Shown here: piece after piece, positions 1 through 7,701 of the stretch
How positions within the stretch are numbered: position 1 is the first letter of the stretch
How the letters are laid out: every line of letters begins with the position of its first letter
Program-made: the position numbers and the translations under genes
Assembly: GCF_014269025.2 (NCBI RefSeq)
Contig: NZ_CP077094.1
Coordinates: 3,100,001 to 3,164,000, forward strand
Direction of reading: 5' to 3'
Length of the DNA: 64,000 bases
From: Pseudomonas promysalinigenes
GTDB taxonomy: Bacteria; Pseudomonadota; Gammaproteobacteria; Pseudomonadales; Pseudomonadaceae
The notes under the pieces: generated by a model
Databases searched by the model: none
Seen by the model: the letters and a program-made list of their open reading frames with translations, nothing else
What the model was told of the DNA's origin: nothing

Positions 1-622
1 CGGTGTACAAGCGATAGACGATTTTGGCGGCATGGATAACCGCCTGTTGGTCTGCGCGGTCTTCGAGGCGATCCATCAGTTGCTTGTAAGTCACCATGTG
101 ATCCTGGTCGAGCGCACCGTGCGAGCTGAGGTAACTGAACGCCTGGTTAGGCAGCGCCAAGGTGCTCTGGATAGTACCTGCGGCCTGGGTGGCCAGGGCG
201 ATGCTGGTGCCTTCGAGCACATTGACCATGCCGAACAGCCCGACCGGGTTGCCCCGGGCGATCAAGTCGTACAAGTAGGCGACCATCAGTTCGATCGGCA
301 TCGCCGGACGGCCATCACGCACCGCCTCCCAGTCACCGCCACAGGCTTTGATGTCATTGAGAATCCACTGCTCATGGCCGTACTCTTCCTCTATGTACTC
401 GCACACCGCGCCGCGCAGCCATTCCAGCCGCGACGGCAAGCGCGCACCACAGGCCATCATCAGCGGCACGGTGTGACGAACGTGGTAGTAGGCCTGGGTC
501 AGGAAGGCGATGTAACTGTCCAGGCTGACCTTGCCAGCCAGGGCATCACGGATGACCGGCACGGCGAACAATGCCTGACGCTCTTGGGCCGTTTGAGTTT
601 GCAGCGTGTCGAAAAAGGACAT
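1..622 (-). CDS. Haem-oxygenase-like iron-containing redox enzyme (TenA/CADD/UndA superfamily), C-terminus cut by window edge
   Basis: The reading frame begins at the ATG at 622 (MSFFDTLQTQ...) and is still open at base 1, giving 207 visible residues. The all-helical sequence carries the iron-ligand pattern of haem-oxygenase-like diiron enzymes: Glu80-x-x-His83 (EYGH), Glu137 (NVLEGTS) and Asp172-x-x-His175 (DQDH). Family members include TenA-like proteins, CADD and the fatty-acid decarboxylase UndA, so oxidation or N-oxygenation of a small or acyl substrate is possible, but the substrate cannot be told from sequence. The gene follows the AMP-forming ligase by 8 bases, so the two are probably co-transcribed, and an activated acyl substrate is a reasonable guess. 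RBS AAAAAGGA lies just upstream. Confidence is good for the fold and low for the reaction. Confidence 0.75.
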   Translation of the reverse strand, partial: MSFFDTLQTQTAQERQALFAVPVIRDALAGKVSLDSYIAFLTQAYYHVRHTVPLMMACGARLPSRLEWLRGAVCEYIEEEYGHEQWILNDIKACGGDWEAVRDGRPAMPIELMVAYLYDLIARGNPVGLFGMVNVLEGTSIALATQAAGTIQSTLALPNQAFSYLSSHGALDQDHMVTYKQLMDRLEDRADQQAVIHAAKIVYRLYT

Positions 623-630
623 GGCGTACC

Positions 631-2094
631 TCACTTGAGAAGGTCGGATAACAGGGTTTGGTAACGCTTGAAGATCGCCTGGCGTCGCGGGCGTCCGTTG
701 GCGGTCAAGGTTTCGTCTTGCTGGCTCAGGGGGGCCGGCAAGCGGTACCAGGCATGCACCTGGGCGTAATCAGGCAGTTGCGCGTTGCAACGCTGCACGG
801 CTTGGTCAATGGCAAGATCACTGAGGTTAGGGTCCAGCGGCCACAGCAGTGCCACGTTGCGCGGCAGGGCTTCGCCATGCACGAACGCCTGAGCGATCAC
901 ACCGCCCTGGGTCAACTCGGACTCGACCCATTCTGGGTTGACGTTGCGCCCGAAGCTGGTGATGAACTGGTGCTTCTTGCGCCCATCGAGGTATAGATAG
1001 CCGTCTGCGTCTAGGTGCCCGAGATCGCCGGTGGCCCACCATGCCTGAGTGACAGGGGCGTCTTCCAGGTAACCCAGCAAGGTCGAGCCGGCAACCAGCA
1101 CCTCACCATCCTCGGCAATGCGCACTTGAACATGGGGCAGTGGTTTGCCGACGCTGCCAGGGCGCATCGCCCCCGGACGGTTCAACGCCACGACAGAAGC
1201 GCATTCTGACAACCCATAGCCCTCGAACACCGGCAACCCCACCGCCTGCGCCCGCGCCAGCAAACTGGGCGAGACCCGCGCCCCTCCCACCGCAACGAAG
1301 CGCAACTGGCCTACCTGCATCAGCCCGCGTTCGATGGCCGTGACCAGCCCCAGCAGCAGCTGCGGTACCAGGATCAAGCTCTGTGCGCCACTGAGGGCAA
1401 TGGCGCCCAGAAGGCGCTTGAAATCCACTTGGCTGGCACCGCCCACGCCCAGCTGCTCCTGCGGGTAAAGCTGCACACAGGCCCCAGCCATGAGCGCGGC
1501 GTACACACCGAGGTTTTCCAACAACACCCCCAGAGGCAGTACCGCCAGGTACCGTTGTGGGGAGGTGGGACGGCTGGCAGCCTCCAGCTCCCGTGCTACC
1601 CGCAATAGGCTGCCAGCGCTCAGGCACACCCCTTTCGGGCTACCGGTACTGCCAGAGGTGTAGGTCACCTTGGCGGTGCCGACCGGTAAAGCAACCCGGC
1701 TCGACGCCTCCCGGACCCAAAACTCGCCTTGCTGTACAAAGCCCTTGCCCGCCAATTGCGCCGCCCACCGCGGCGTACACAACACAACCGATGCACCGCT
1801 TTGGTTGATGCAGTGGTCGAACTGGGCGGCGCTGAAGAACGACGGCACGATCACGCAAGGGCGTTCAGCGAACAGCGCGGCCAAGTCCCAGAACAACTGA
1901 TCTGGGCCGTTGTCCAGTGCCAACACCAAGGCACCTGCCGGTTGCCCATGCATGGCATGGGTGCGCAGCCCGACTTCGCCGAGCAACTGCTGATAGGTAT
2001 AGCGGTGCGTTTGGCCTTGCACCGCCACCGCCTCGACATGATCGGCTGCATATTCGCCCAACCGTTGCCGAAATTGCTGCAACTCATGCGGCAT
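631..2094 (-). CDS. AMP-dependent acyl ligase/synthetase (ANL superfamily)
   Basis: An adenylate-forming enzyme of 487 residues when started at the ATG at 2094, which has a GAGGAGG Shine-Dalgarno seven bases upstream; an upstream GTG at 2112 is less likely. Visible motifs are the phosphate-binding loop YTSGSTGSPKG, the A5 motif EGYGLSE, ATGDLG (ATP ribose binding) and the C-terminal catalytic-lysine region NGRPRR, giving both N-terminal and C-terminal lid domains. It should activate a carboxylic acid, probably a fatty acid, as an acyl-adenylate. Its start overlaps the end of the upstream hemolysin-family gene by 11 bases and it precedes the haem-oxygenase-like gene by 8 bases, a tight three-gene operon. 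No carrier-protein domain is fused. The specific acid is unknown. Confidence 0.85.
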   Translation of the reverse strand: MPHELQQFRQRLGEYAADHVEAVAVQGQTHRYTYQQLLGEVGLRTHAMHGQPAGALVLALDNGPDQLFWDLAALFAERPCVIVPSFFSAAQFDHCINQSGASVVLCTPRWAAQLAGKGFVQQGEFWVREASSRVALPVGTAKVTYTSGSTGSPKGVCLSAGSLLRVARELEAASRPTSPQRYLAVLPLGVLLENLGVYAALMAGACVQLYPQEQLGVGGASQVDFKRLLGAIALSGAQSLILVPQLLLGLVTAIERGLMQVGQLRFVAVGGARVSPSLLARAQAVGLPVFEGYGLSECASVVALNRPGAMRPGSVGKPLPHVQVRIAEDGEVLVAGSTLLGYLEDAPVTQAWWATGDLGHLDADGYLYLDGRKKHQFITSFGRNVNPEWVESELTQGGVIAQAFVHGEALPRNVALLWPLDPNLSDLAIDQAVQRCNAQLPDYAQVHAWYRLPAPLSQQDETLTANGRPRRQAIFKRYQTLLSDLLK

Positions 2095-2761
2095 GGCCTG
2101 CCTCCTCGGCACGGGCGGGAAAGCCCAGGCGTTGGAACACGCCGGCTCGGCTCAAGGCATCGTAGCCGTAGCCGATATTGCCGGCGAACACCTGGGGGTG
2201 TTGGTCGTAATAGGTACCCCATTGATCGACCTGCCCCTGCAGGCGCTCGGGGTCGGCCGGGGCCAATACCGTCGGCACCAGCCCCAGCCGCTGGAAACTG
2301 TTTATCAGCGTGGCGGCGCCGGTGAAGGCCACCCATTGCAAGCCGCGCGCAGCCAGCAACCAGGTCACGGCAATGATCATGATGCGTGCGCTGCCGGCGC
2401 TGAGCGATGCCAGGTTGCCGACCTCGACCATGCCAGTGCGGGGCAGCTCGGTGCCGGCTATGCGGGACACCTGCACCTCCAGCGGCTGGTCCAGATACCG
2501 CTCGAGAAACAACGGGCCCTGCGCGGCCAGGCGCACGCCAGCGGCGGCTACCAGTTGCCCGTGGCTATCGTGCAAGGCCAGCAGTTCGGGCAGGTAATGC
2601 TGCACGTCCGCGTGGTGCGCTGTGGCAAAGCAGTGGTGGATGAAGTGCTCCAGGCCTGGGCGGCCAGGGTCTCCAACAGAATGAAGCGATAAACGAGCAT
2701 GGTGATCGGCATGGGTACCGATCGCTAACGGGAGCAGGCTGCTCCATTGAATCTGGCTCAT
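2084..2761 (-). CDS. Thermostable hemolysin-family protein (GNAT-like)
   Basis: A 225-residue protein starting MSQIQWSSLL at the ATG at 2761, with a GGGGGA ribosome site upstream; a longer reading to 2884 lacks such support. The sequence matches my memory of the thermostable hemolysin family, which has an acyltransferase-like (GNAT/AHL-synthase-like) fold: note the conserved RIAGTELPRTGMVEVGNLAS stretch and the ERYL motif. No signal peptide is visible, so a role as a cytoplasmic acyltransferase is more likely than secretion as a toxin; that is an inference. It heads an operon with an acyl-activating ligase and a haem-oxygenase-like oxidase, which fits a small lipid or amide pathway. Confidence 0.75.
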   Translation of the reverse strand: MSQIQWSSLLPLAIGTHADHHARLSLHSVGDPGRPGLEHFIHHCFATAHHADVQHYLPELLALHDSHGQLVAAAGVRLAAQGPLFLERYLDQPLEVQVSRIAGTELPRTGMVEVGNLASLSAGSARIMIIAVTWLLAARGLQWVAFTGAATLINSFQRLGLVPTVLAPADPERLQGQVDQWGTYYDQHPQVFAGNIGYGYDALSRAGVFQRLGFPARAEEAGHAA

Positions 2762-2856
2762 GAAAATCCCCCAACTGGGTGCGATGGGCGGATTATCTGG
2801 GGCGAATCTGAAGGGAATCTGAAGTCGGCGAAAACAGCTGCAGGTGGGATCGAACG

Positions 2857-4248
2857 GTGAAATCGACCATACTTCAGCCTTCAAACCAATCTGTGCGTCC
2901 GATGCCTCAACTCACGCCCTCCCCGCTACCCTCATCCTGGGCCCAAACGACCTGGCGAGCCTGGCGTCAACGCCTGGCGTTCTGGATCGGTGCATTGCTG
3001 GTTGGGCTGACGGCCCTGGCGTTCGCCTGGCTGGCCGACGCTGCATTCGCATCGTTCAAACAACTGCTGGAATGGGCTCCCTGGTCCCCACTGGTGGTCA
3101 CCCCTGCGGGGTTTGCCTTGCTCGCATGGCTGACCCACCGCTGGTTCGAGAATGCCAAAGGCAGCGGTATCCCGCAGGTCATTGCGGCGCTGGAGTTGCC
3201 CTCCGGTCGGTTGCGAGCGCGCTTGCTGTCACTGCCTGTGGCTGGCGCGCGCATGTTACTGACCCTTGGCGCGCTGACAGTCGGCGGCTCGGTAGGCAGA
3301 GAGGGCCCGACCGTGCATATCGGCGCTGCCGTGCTCTATGCCTTTGGCCGCCGCCTTGGGCTGCATGGGCGGCGCACCCTGGCTGGCCTGATCCTGGCGG
3401 GTGGCGCTGCGGGCATCGCGGCCGCGTTCAACACGCCATTGGCCGGGGTGGTGTTTGCCATCGAAGAACTCAGCCGGACCTTCGAACAACGCTTCAGCGG
3501 GCTGGTGCTCACGGCAGTACTGATCGGTGGCATCGTGACCCTAGGGGTGTTGGGCCAATATGCCTATTTCGGCCAGATCGGCGGGCGCTTGCCCATCGGT
3601 TGGGGGTGGATCGTGGTCCCTGCGTGCGCGGTATTGGGAGGCGTTCTGGGTGGGTTGTACGCCAAGCTGGTGCTGCCATCCAACAAGGGCATCCTAGGCC
3701 GTATGTGTGCACTGCGCGGGCGCTATCCAGTGCGCTTCGCTGCCGTTTGCGGGCTGGTGCTGGCTGTACTCGGCGTGATCTCGGGCAACCATGTATTCGG
3801 TACAGGGTATGAAGAAACCCGCAAACTGCTCGAAGCGCAACCTATTACGGACCCTACGTTTCTGCTCTGGAAATTCCTGGCCAATGTCGCGTCTTACCTT
3901 GCCGGCATCCCCGGCGGCCTGTTTTCACCGTCACTGAGTATCGGGGCGGCCTTCGCACCGCTGCTGAGCTTGCTCCCTGACGTCGACCCGCAGGCGTGTG
4001 CGCTATTGGGGATGGGCGCCTATCTGGCCGGTGTGACCCGTTCACCGCTGACCGCTTCGGTGATCGTGCTCGAACTCACCCACAGCCCGGACCTGGCAAT
4101 CCCGATGTTGGCGACCACGCTGTTGGCAACCGGTATTTCAGGCTGGATATCACCGGTTTCGTTGTATCACGCACTGGCACACAGCGTCATCGACAGGTTG
4201 CAGGCACCCGAACCCTCCACGGGGGCTGAAGCGATAAACCGTAGCTAG
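2857..4248 (+). CDS. ClC-family chloride channel/H+ antiporter
   Basis: A polytopic membrane protein of 463 residues. It contains the three ClC selectivity-filter signatures: KGSGIPQV, GREGPTVHIGA with the gating glutamate, and GGLFSPSLSIGA. The intracellular proton glutamate equivalent is also present in AIEELS, pointing to a Cl-/H+ antiporter rather than a channel. No CBS domains follow the membrane part. The start used is a GTG at 2857; an ATG at 2902 (MPQLTPS) is an equally plausible start because neither has a strong RBS. It stands alone, divergent from the hemolysin-family operon. Likely role: chloride/proton exchange in acid or osmotic stress. Confidence 0.88.
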   Translation: MKSTILQPSNQSVRPMPQLTPSPLPSSWAQTTWRAWRQRLAFWIGALLVGLTALAFAWLADAAFASFKQLLEWAPWSPLVVTPAGFALLAWLTHRWFENAKGSGIPQVIAALELPSGRLRARLLSLPVAGARMLLTLGALTVGGSVGREGPTVHIGAAVLYAFGRRLGLHGRRTLAGLILAGGAAGIAAAFNTPLAGVVFAIEELSRTFEQRFSGLVLTAVLIGGIVTLGVLGQYAYFGQIGGRLPIGWGWIVVPACAVLGGVLGGLYAKLVLPSNKGILGRMCALRGRYPVRFAAVCGLVLAVLGVISGNHVFGTGYEETRKLLEAQPITDPTFLLWKFLANVASYLAGIPGGLFSPSLSIGAAFAPLLSLLPDVDPQACALLGMGAYLAGVTRSPLTASVIVLELTHSPDLAIPMLATTLLATGISGWISPVSLYHALAHSVIDRLQAPEPSTGAEAINRS

Positions 4249-4323
4249 TTGCACAACGGGCGGATTGGGCGCTCAAATATAGCAATGCGCCACCCCTGAA
4301 ATGGACTTACATCAGGAATCACC

Positions 4324-5823
4324 GTGAAGCGAGATATTCACCTAGTCGTTCTGCTGTTGTCAGTGATTGGTTGTTCCCTCGCTTCATTGACCTTATGGAA
4401 GGTCGTCGCTTCGCGAGAGCGAGCTTTGGAGGAAGCCAACGTCCATGCTCTGAATTTGACCCAGGCCCTTTCCACCTATGCAGACGGTATCGTGCGGCAA
4501 AGCTCGGTGATCCTGCTGGGCCTGGTCGAGCGCCTGGAAACCGAAGGTAGCGGCCCCCAACAGATCGAGCGGCTTCGACAACTGGTGGCCAGCCAGCAGC
4601 CACTGATGCCCCAGCTGAGCGGCATTACCGTTTACGGTCGTGACGGCAGTTGGCTGATGGCCTCCAATCGCCCCATTCCGGCAGGCGCCAACAGCAGCGA
4701 CCGAGCCTATTTCATCCACCACCGCGACGACCCCTCGCGCGAGCCATTCATCGGCATGCCGATCCGCAGCCGCGCCAACCATGAGTGGGTGATCACCATC
4801 AGCCGGCGCTTCGACGATGCCCAAGGGCAGTTCGCCGGGGTCGTGGCGGTGACACTGGGCGTTGAGAACTTCCTGCGCCTGTTCGGCCAGATCAACGTGG
4901 GCCAGGACGGTGCCATCGGGCTGACCCATACCGATGGTGCGCTACTGGTGCGCTACCCCTTCCGCGAGCAGGACATGGGCCGCAACTTTTCACGCTCGCC
5001 CCTGTACGCCAAATACCTGGTGGACCGTTCCGTCGGCACGGCGTCATACAAGTCCAGCCTGGACGGCGTTGCCCGCTTGTATGCGTTTCGCAAAAGCGAT
5101 AGCCAGCCGCTGGTGACCACCGTGGCACTGGGCAAGGACGAGTCACTGGCCGGGTGGCGGTTGGAAACTGAGCTGTCAGTACTGGTGGTATGCGGGTTGC
5201 TAGGGCTGACGGGGGGCATCGGTTGGCTGCTGATCCGGGCAATGCGCCGGCGCAGTGAGGCCGAAGGCGAATTGCTCATCACCCAGCAACGCCTGCTCGA
5301 CTCCAATCAACAGCTGGAGCGCCTGGCCAAACACGATGCGCTGACTGGGGTGGCCAACCGGCGCTTTTTCGACGAAACCCTGGCCAAGGAAACCAGCAGG
5401 GTACAACGCAGCCATGCAAGCCTGGCCTTGCTGATGATCGATATCGATCACTTCAAGCGCTACAACGATAGCCTCGGCCACCCTGCAGGTGATGCGTGCC
5501 TCAAGCGTGTGGCCACGACACTGGCCGGCTGCTTGCGCCGGCCCAATGACTTGCTTGCACGGTATGGCGGCGAAGAACTGGCCGCCATACTGCCCGATAC
5601 AGACTGCGCGGGCGCAACCATGATTGCCAAAGGCATGCTTGAACGCCTGGCGCTGGAACCTATCGCTCACCCGGACAGTCCTTTCTCACAGGTGACCGTG
5701 AGTATCGGTATAGCCTGCATCAGCCCAAGCCAGCCAGACCTGGTGTCATCGCTGTTGGAAAGGGCTGATCGCGCGCTCTATGTCGCCAAGCAGGAAGGTC
5801 GCAACCGGCTGCACGTCGGTTGA
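4324..5823 (+). CDS. Membrane diguanylate cyclase with dCache-type sensor domain
   Basis: A 499-residue protein with an N-terminal membrane segment (residues about 7-27), a large periplasmic region with Cache-like features (SDRAYFIHHRDDPSRE, FIGMPIRSR, WVITISRR), a second membrane segment at about 280-300, then a GGDEF domain. The active site reads YGGEEL, and an inhibitory I-site RPND (RxxD) lies five residues before it, so it should make c-di-GMP and be feedback inhibited. Start is a GTG at 4324 with AGGA upstream. It is monocistronic. The ligand is unknown. Its product could feed the PilZ-containing Alg44 homologue of this window, which is only an inference. Confidence 0.9.
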   Translation: MKRDIHLVVLLLSVIGCSLASLTLWKVVASRERALEEANVHALNLTQALSTYADGIVRQSSVILLGLVERLETEGSGPQQIERLRQLVASQQPLMPQLSGITVYGRDGSWLMASNRPIPAGANSSDRAYFIHHRDDPSREPFIGMPIRSRANHEWVITISRRFDDAQGQFAGVVAVTLGVENFLRLFGQINVGQDGAIGLTHTDGALLVRYPFREQDMGRNFSRSPLYAKYLVDRSVGTASYKSSLDGVARLYAFRKSDSQPLVTTVALGKDESLAGWRLETELSVLVVCGLLGLTGGIGWLLIRAMRRRSEAEGELLITQQRLLDSNQQLERLAKHDALTGVANRRFFDETLAKETSRVQRSHASLALLMIDIDHFKRYNDSLGHPAGDACLKRVATTLAGCLRRPNDLLARYGGEELAAILPDTDCAGATMIAKGMLERLALEPIAHPDSPFSQVTVSIGIACISPSQPDLVSSLLERADRALYVAKQEGRNRLHVG

Positions 5824-5852
5824 GCCCGGCACGTTAGTCAAACACGGTGCGT

Positions 5853-7112
5853 ATGCCCGATCGAGGCGCAGACTTGGACGCTATTAAGCAAAGTGCCGTG
5901 CACAGCCGCGCACTCGACTGGCTGAACTTTTTCCTGGCCGATGTACGCGATGGGCTAGGGCCGTACTTGGCCATCTATCTGCTCGCCGTACACCAGTGGC
6001 AGCCGGCGAGCATCGGCTTGGTGATGACTCTGGCCGGGGTGACAGCGCTGGTGGCGCAAACGCCAGCTGGCGCACTGATCGACCGCACCCGGGCCAAGCG
6101 CGCGGTGATCGTCATCGCTGCCTTGCTGGTGACCGGTAGCTGCCTGCTGCTACCGTTCATGGCATCGTTCACCTTGGTGGCGTTGACCCAGACCGTCAGC
6201 GCCCTGGCCGGTTCGGTATTCGCCCCCGCGATTGCGGCCATCACGCTGGGCATCACTGGGCCCAAGGCGTTCACCCGTCGTTTCGGGCGCAACGAAACCT
6301 TCAACCACGCTGGCAATGCCTGTTCGGCACTGCTTGCTGGCGGGCTTGCGTATCTGTTCGGGCCGGTCGTGGTGTTCTACCTCATGGCAGTGATGACGGT
6401 CATGAGTATCATCGCCGTCGCCAGGGTGCCCGCTGACGCCATCGATCATCAGCAGGCACGGGGCTTGAGCGACGCGGCCCATGGCCACGATCAGCCCGCT
6501 GGCCTCAAGGTGCTGCTGCACAACCGCACCTTGCTGCTGTTCGCCGTGTGCTGCGCACTGTTCCACTTGGCCAATGCCGCCATGTTGCCTCTGGTCAGTC
6601 AGAAGCTTTCGCAGATCGACCTGCGTCTGGCTACGCCCCTGACCTCGGCCTGTATCGTTGCCGCGCAACTGGTGATGGTGCCGATGGCAATGCTGGTCGG
6701 CAACAAGGCCGAGCAGTGGGGTCGCAAACCCTTCCTGGTGGCTGGCTTTTTCGTGCTTGCACTGCGCGGGGCGCTGTATGTGCTGTCAGACAACCCCTTC
6801 TGGTTGGTGGGTGTGCAATTGCTCGATGGCGTGGGTGCCGGCATTTTCGGCGCGCTGTTCCCCATCGTAGTGAAGGATCTGACGGCAGGCACTGGCCGCT
6901 TCAATGTAAGCCTGGGCGCGCTGACTACCGCCTTTGGCCTGGGCGCGGCTTTGAGCCCTGGCATAGCCGGGCTGGTGGTTCAGGCGGCAGGTTACGATGC
7001 CGCATTCCTGACCTTGGCCGCTATCGCCACGGCCGCTTGGCTGTTGGTGTGGCTAGCACTGCCAGAAACCGCCCCTCAGATGGACCGGACGCTGGAGTAC
7101 GCCGAAAGCTGA
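5853..7112 (+). CDS. MFS transporter
   Basis: Twelve hydrophobic helices over about 419 residues with the MFS loop motif DRTRAKRAV after helix 2 and the repeat signature around GNKAEQWGRKP in the second half. The start is uncertain: a GTG at 5847 or the ATG at 5853, neither with a clear ribosome site. The pattern suggests a drug/metabolite efflux-type permease. It lies 29 bases after the diguanylate cyclase with no obvious terminator, so partial co-transcription is possible. The substrate cannot be assigned. Confidence 0.83.
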   Translation: MPDRGADLDAIKQSAVHSRALDWLNFFLADVRDGLGPYLAIYLLAVHQWQPASIGLVMTLAGVTALVAQTPAGALIDRTRAKRAVIVIAALLVTGSCLLLPFMASFTLVALTQTVSALAGSVFAPAIAAITLGITGPKAFTRRFGRNETFNHAGNACSALLAGGLAYLFGPVVVFYLMAVMTVMSIIAVARVPADAIDHQQARGLSDAAHGHDQPAGLKVLLHNRTLLLFAVCCALFHLANAAMLPLVSQKLSQIDLRLATPLTSACIVAAQLVMVPMAMLVGNKAEQWGRKPFLVAGFFVLALRGALYVLSDNPFWLVGVQLLDGVGAGIFGALFPIVVKDLTAGTGRFNVSLGALTTAFGLGAALSPGIAGLVVQAAGYDAAFLTLAAIATAAWLLVWLALPETAPQMDRTLEYAES

Positions 7113-7241
7113 AGGGCCAGCGCGCAAAACTGCAGCGCTACACCCCTGGCGAGTGAGTCCTTGCACGCGCACACTTTTCAGAGACTGCAAAACCTGTAGA
7201 ATCCGTGGCCGATTGCCCTGACCAATGCCTGAGCTTCGCCC

Positions 7242-7631
7242 ATGACGCTGGCCCGCCACACACATTCGAAAGTCGCCTGGCTGCTGTATTTCAGCATCCT
7301 GTTCGGCTCGTTGCTGTGTGCCATGGGGCATGGCCAAATGGCCGGGTTGCGCCTGGCCGGCCTGAACGACGCCGCGTGGTGCGCGGCGCACAGCAGCGGC
7401 ACAGGCAGTGCCAACCAGGACGTCGCCGACCCTGTGCTGCCGACCGGCGCCGACTGCGTAATCGCCAGCCTGTTCAGCGCTACGCTGCTGGCCGTGTTCT
7501 TCGGCCTACTGGCCTTGCTCGGCAGCGAACCACGTACCTTCCTACCTAGGCAACCCACGCCACGTCTGCCCAAACAACGCTGGCCAAGGGTCAACCCACG
7601 CGCCTCGCCTGCCTCGCTTCTTGTGCTCTGA
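7242..7631 (+). CDS. DUF2946 family protein, partner of TonB receptor
   Basis: A 129-residue protein starting MTLARHTHSKVAWLLYF with an N-terminal membrane segment, a small Cys/His-containing middle (MGHGQMAG, WCAAH, GADCV), a second hydrophobic helix (ASLFSATLLAVFFGLLALLG) and the tail QRWPRVNPRASP. DUF2946 proteins are often found next to metal-related TonB receptors in Pseudomonas; the Cys/His content is compatible with metal binding, but function is unproven. It sits 70 bases upstream of a TonB-dependent receptor, and the whole arrangement is repeated at 10.5-13.1 kb. Confidence 0.7.
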   Translation: MTLARHTHSKVAWLLYFSILFGSLLCAMGHGQMAGLRLAGLNDAAWCAAHSSGTGSANQDVADPVLPTGADCVIASLFSATLLAVFFGLLALLGSEPRTFLPRQPTPRLPKQRWPRVNPRASPASLLVL

Positions 7632-7701
7632 CATCGCCACGCCTCGATGCCGTCTGATCGGCTAACGGCGTGCGCTCACCTTTTCAGCCAGGAAGCCTTG
7701 C

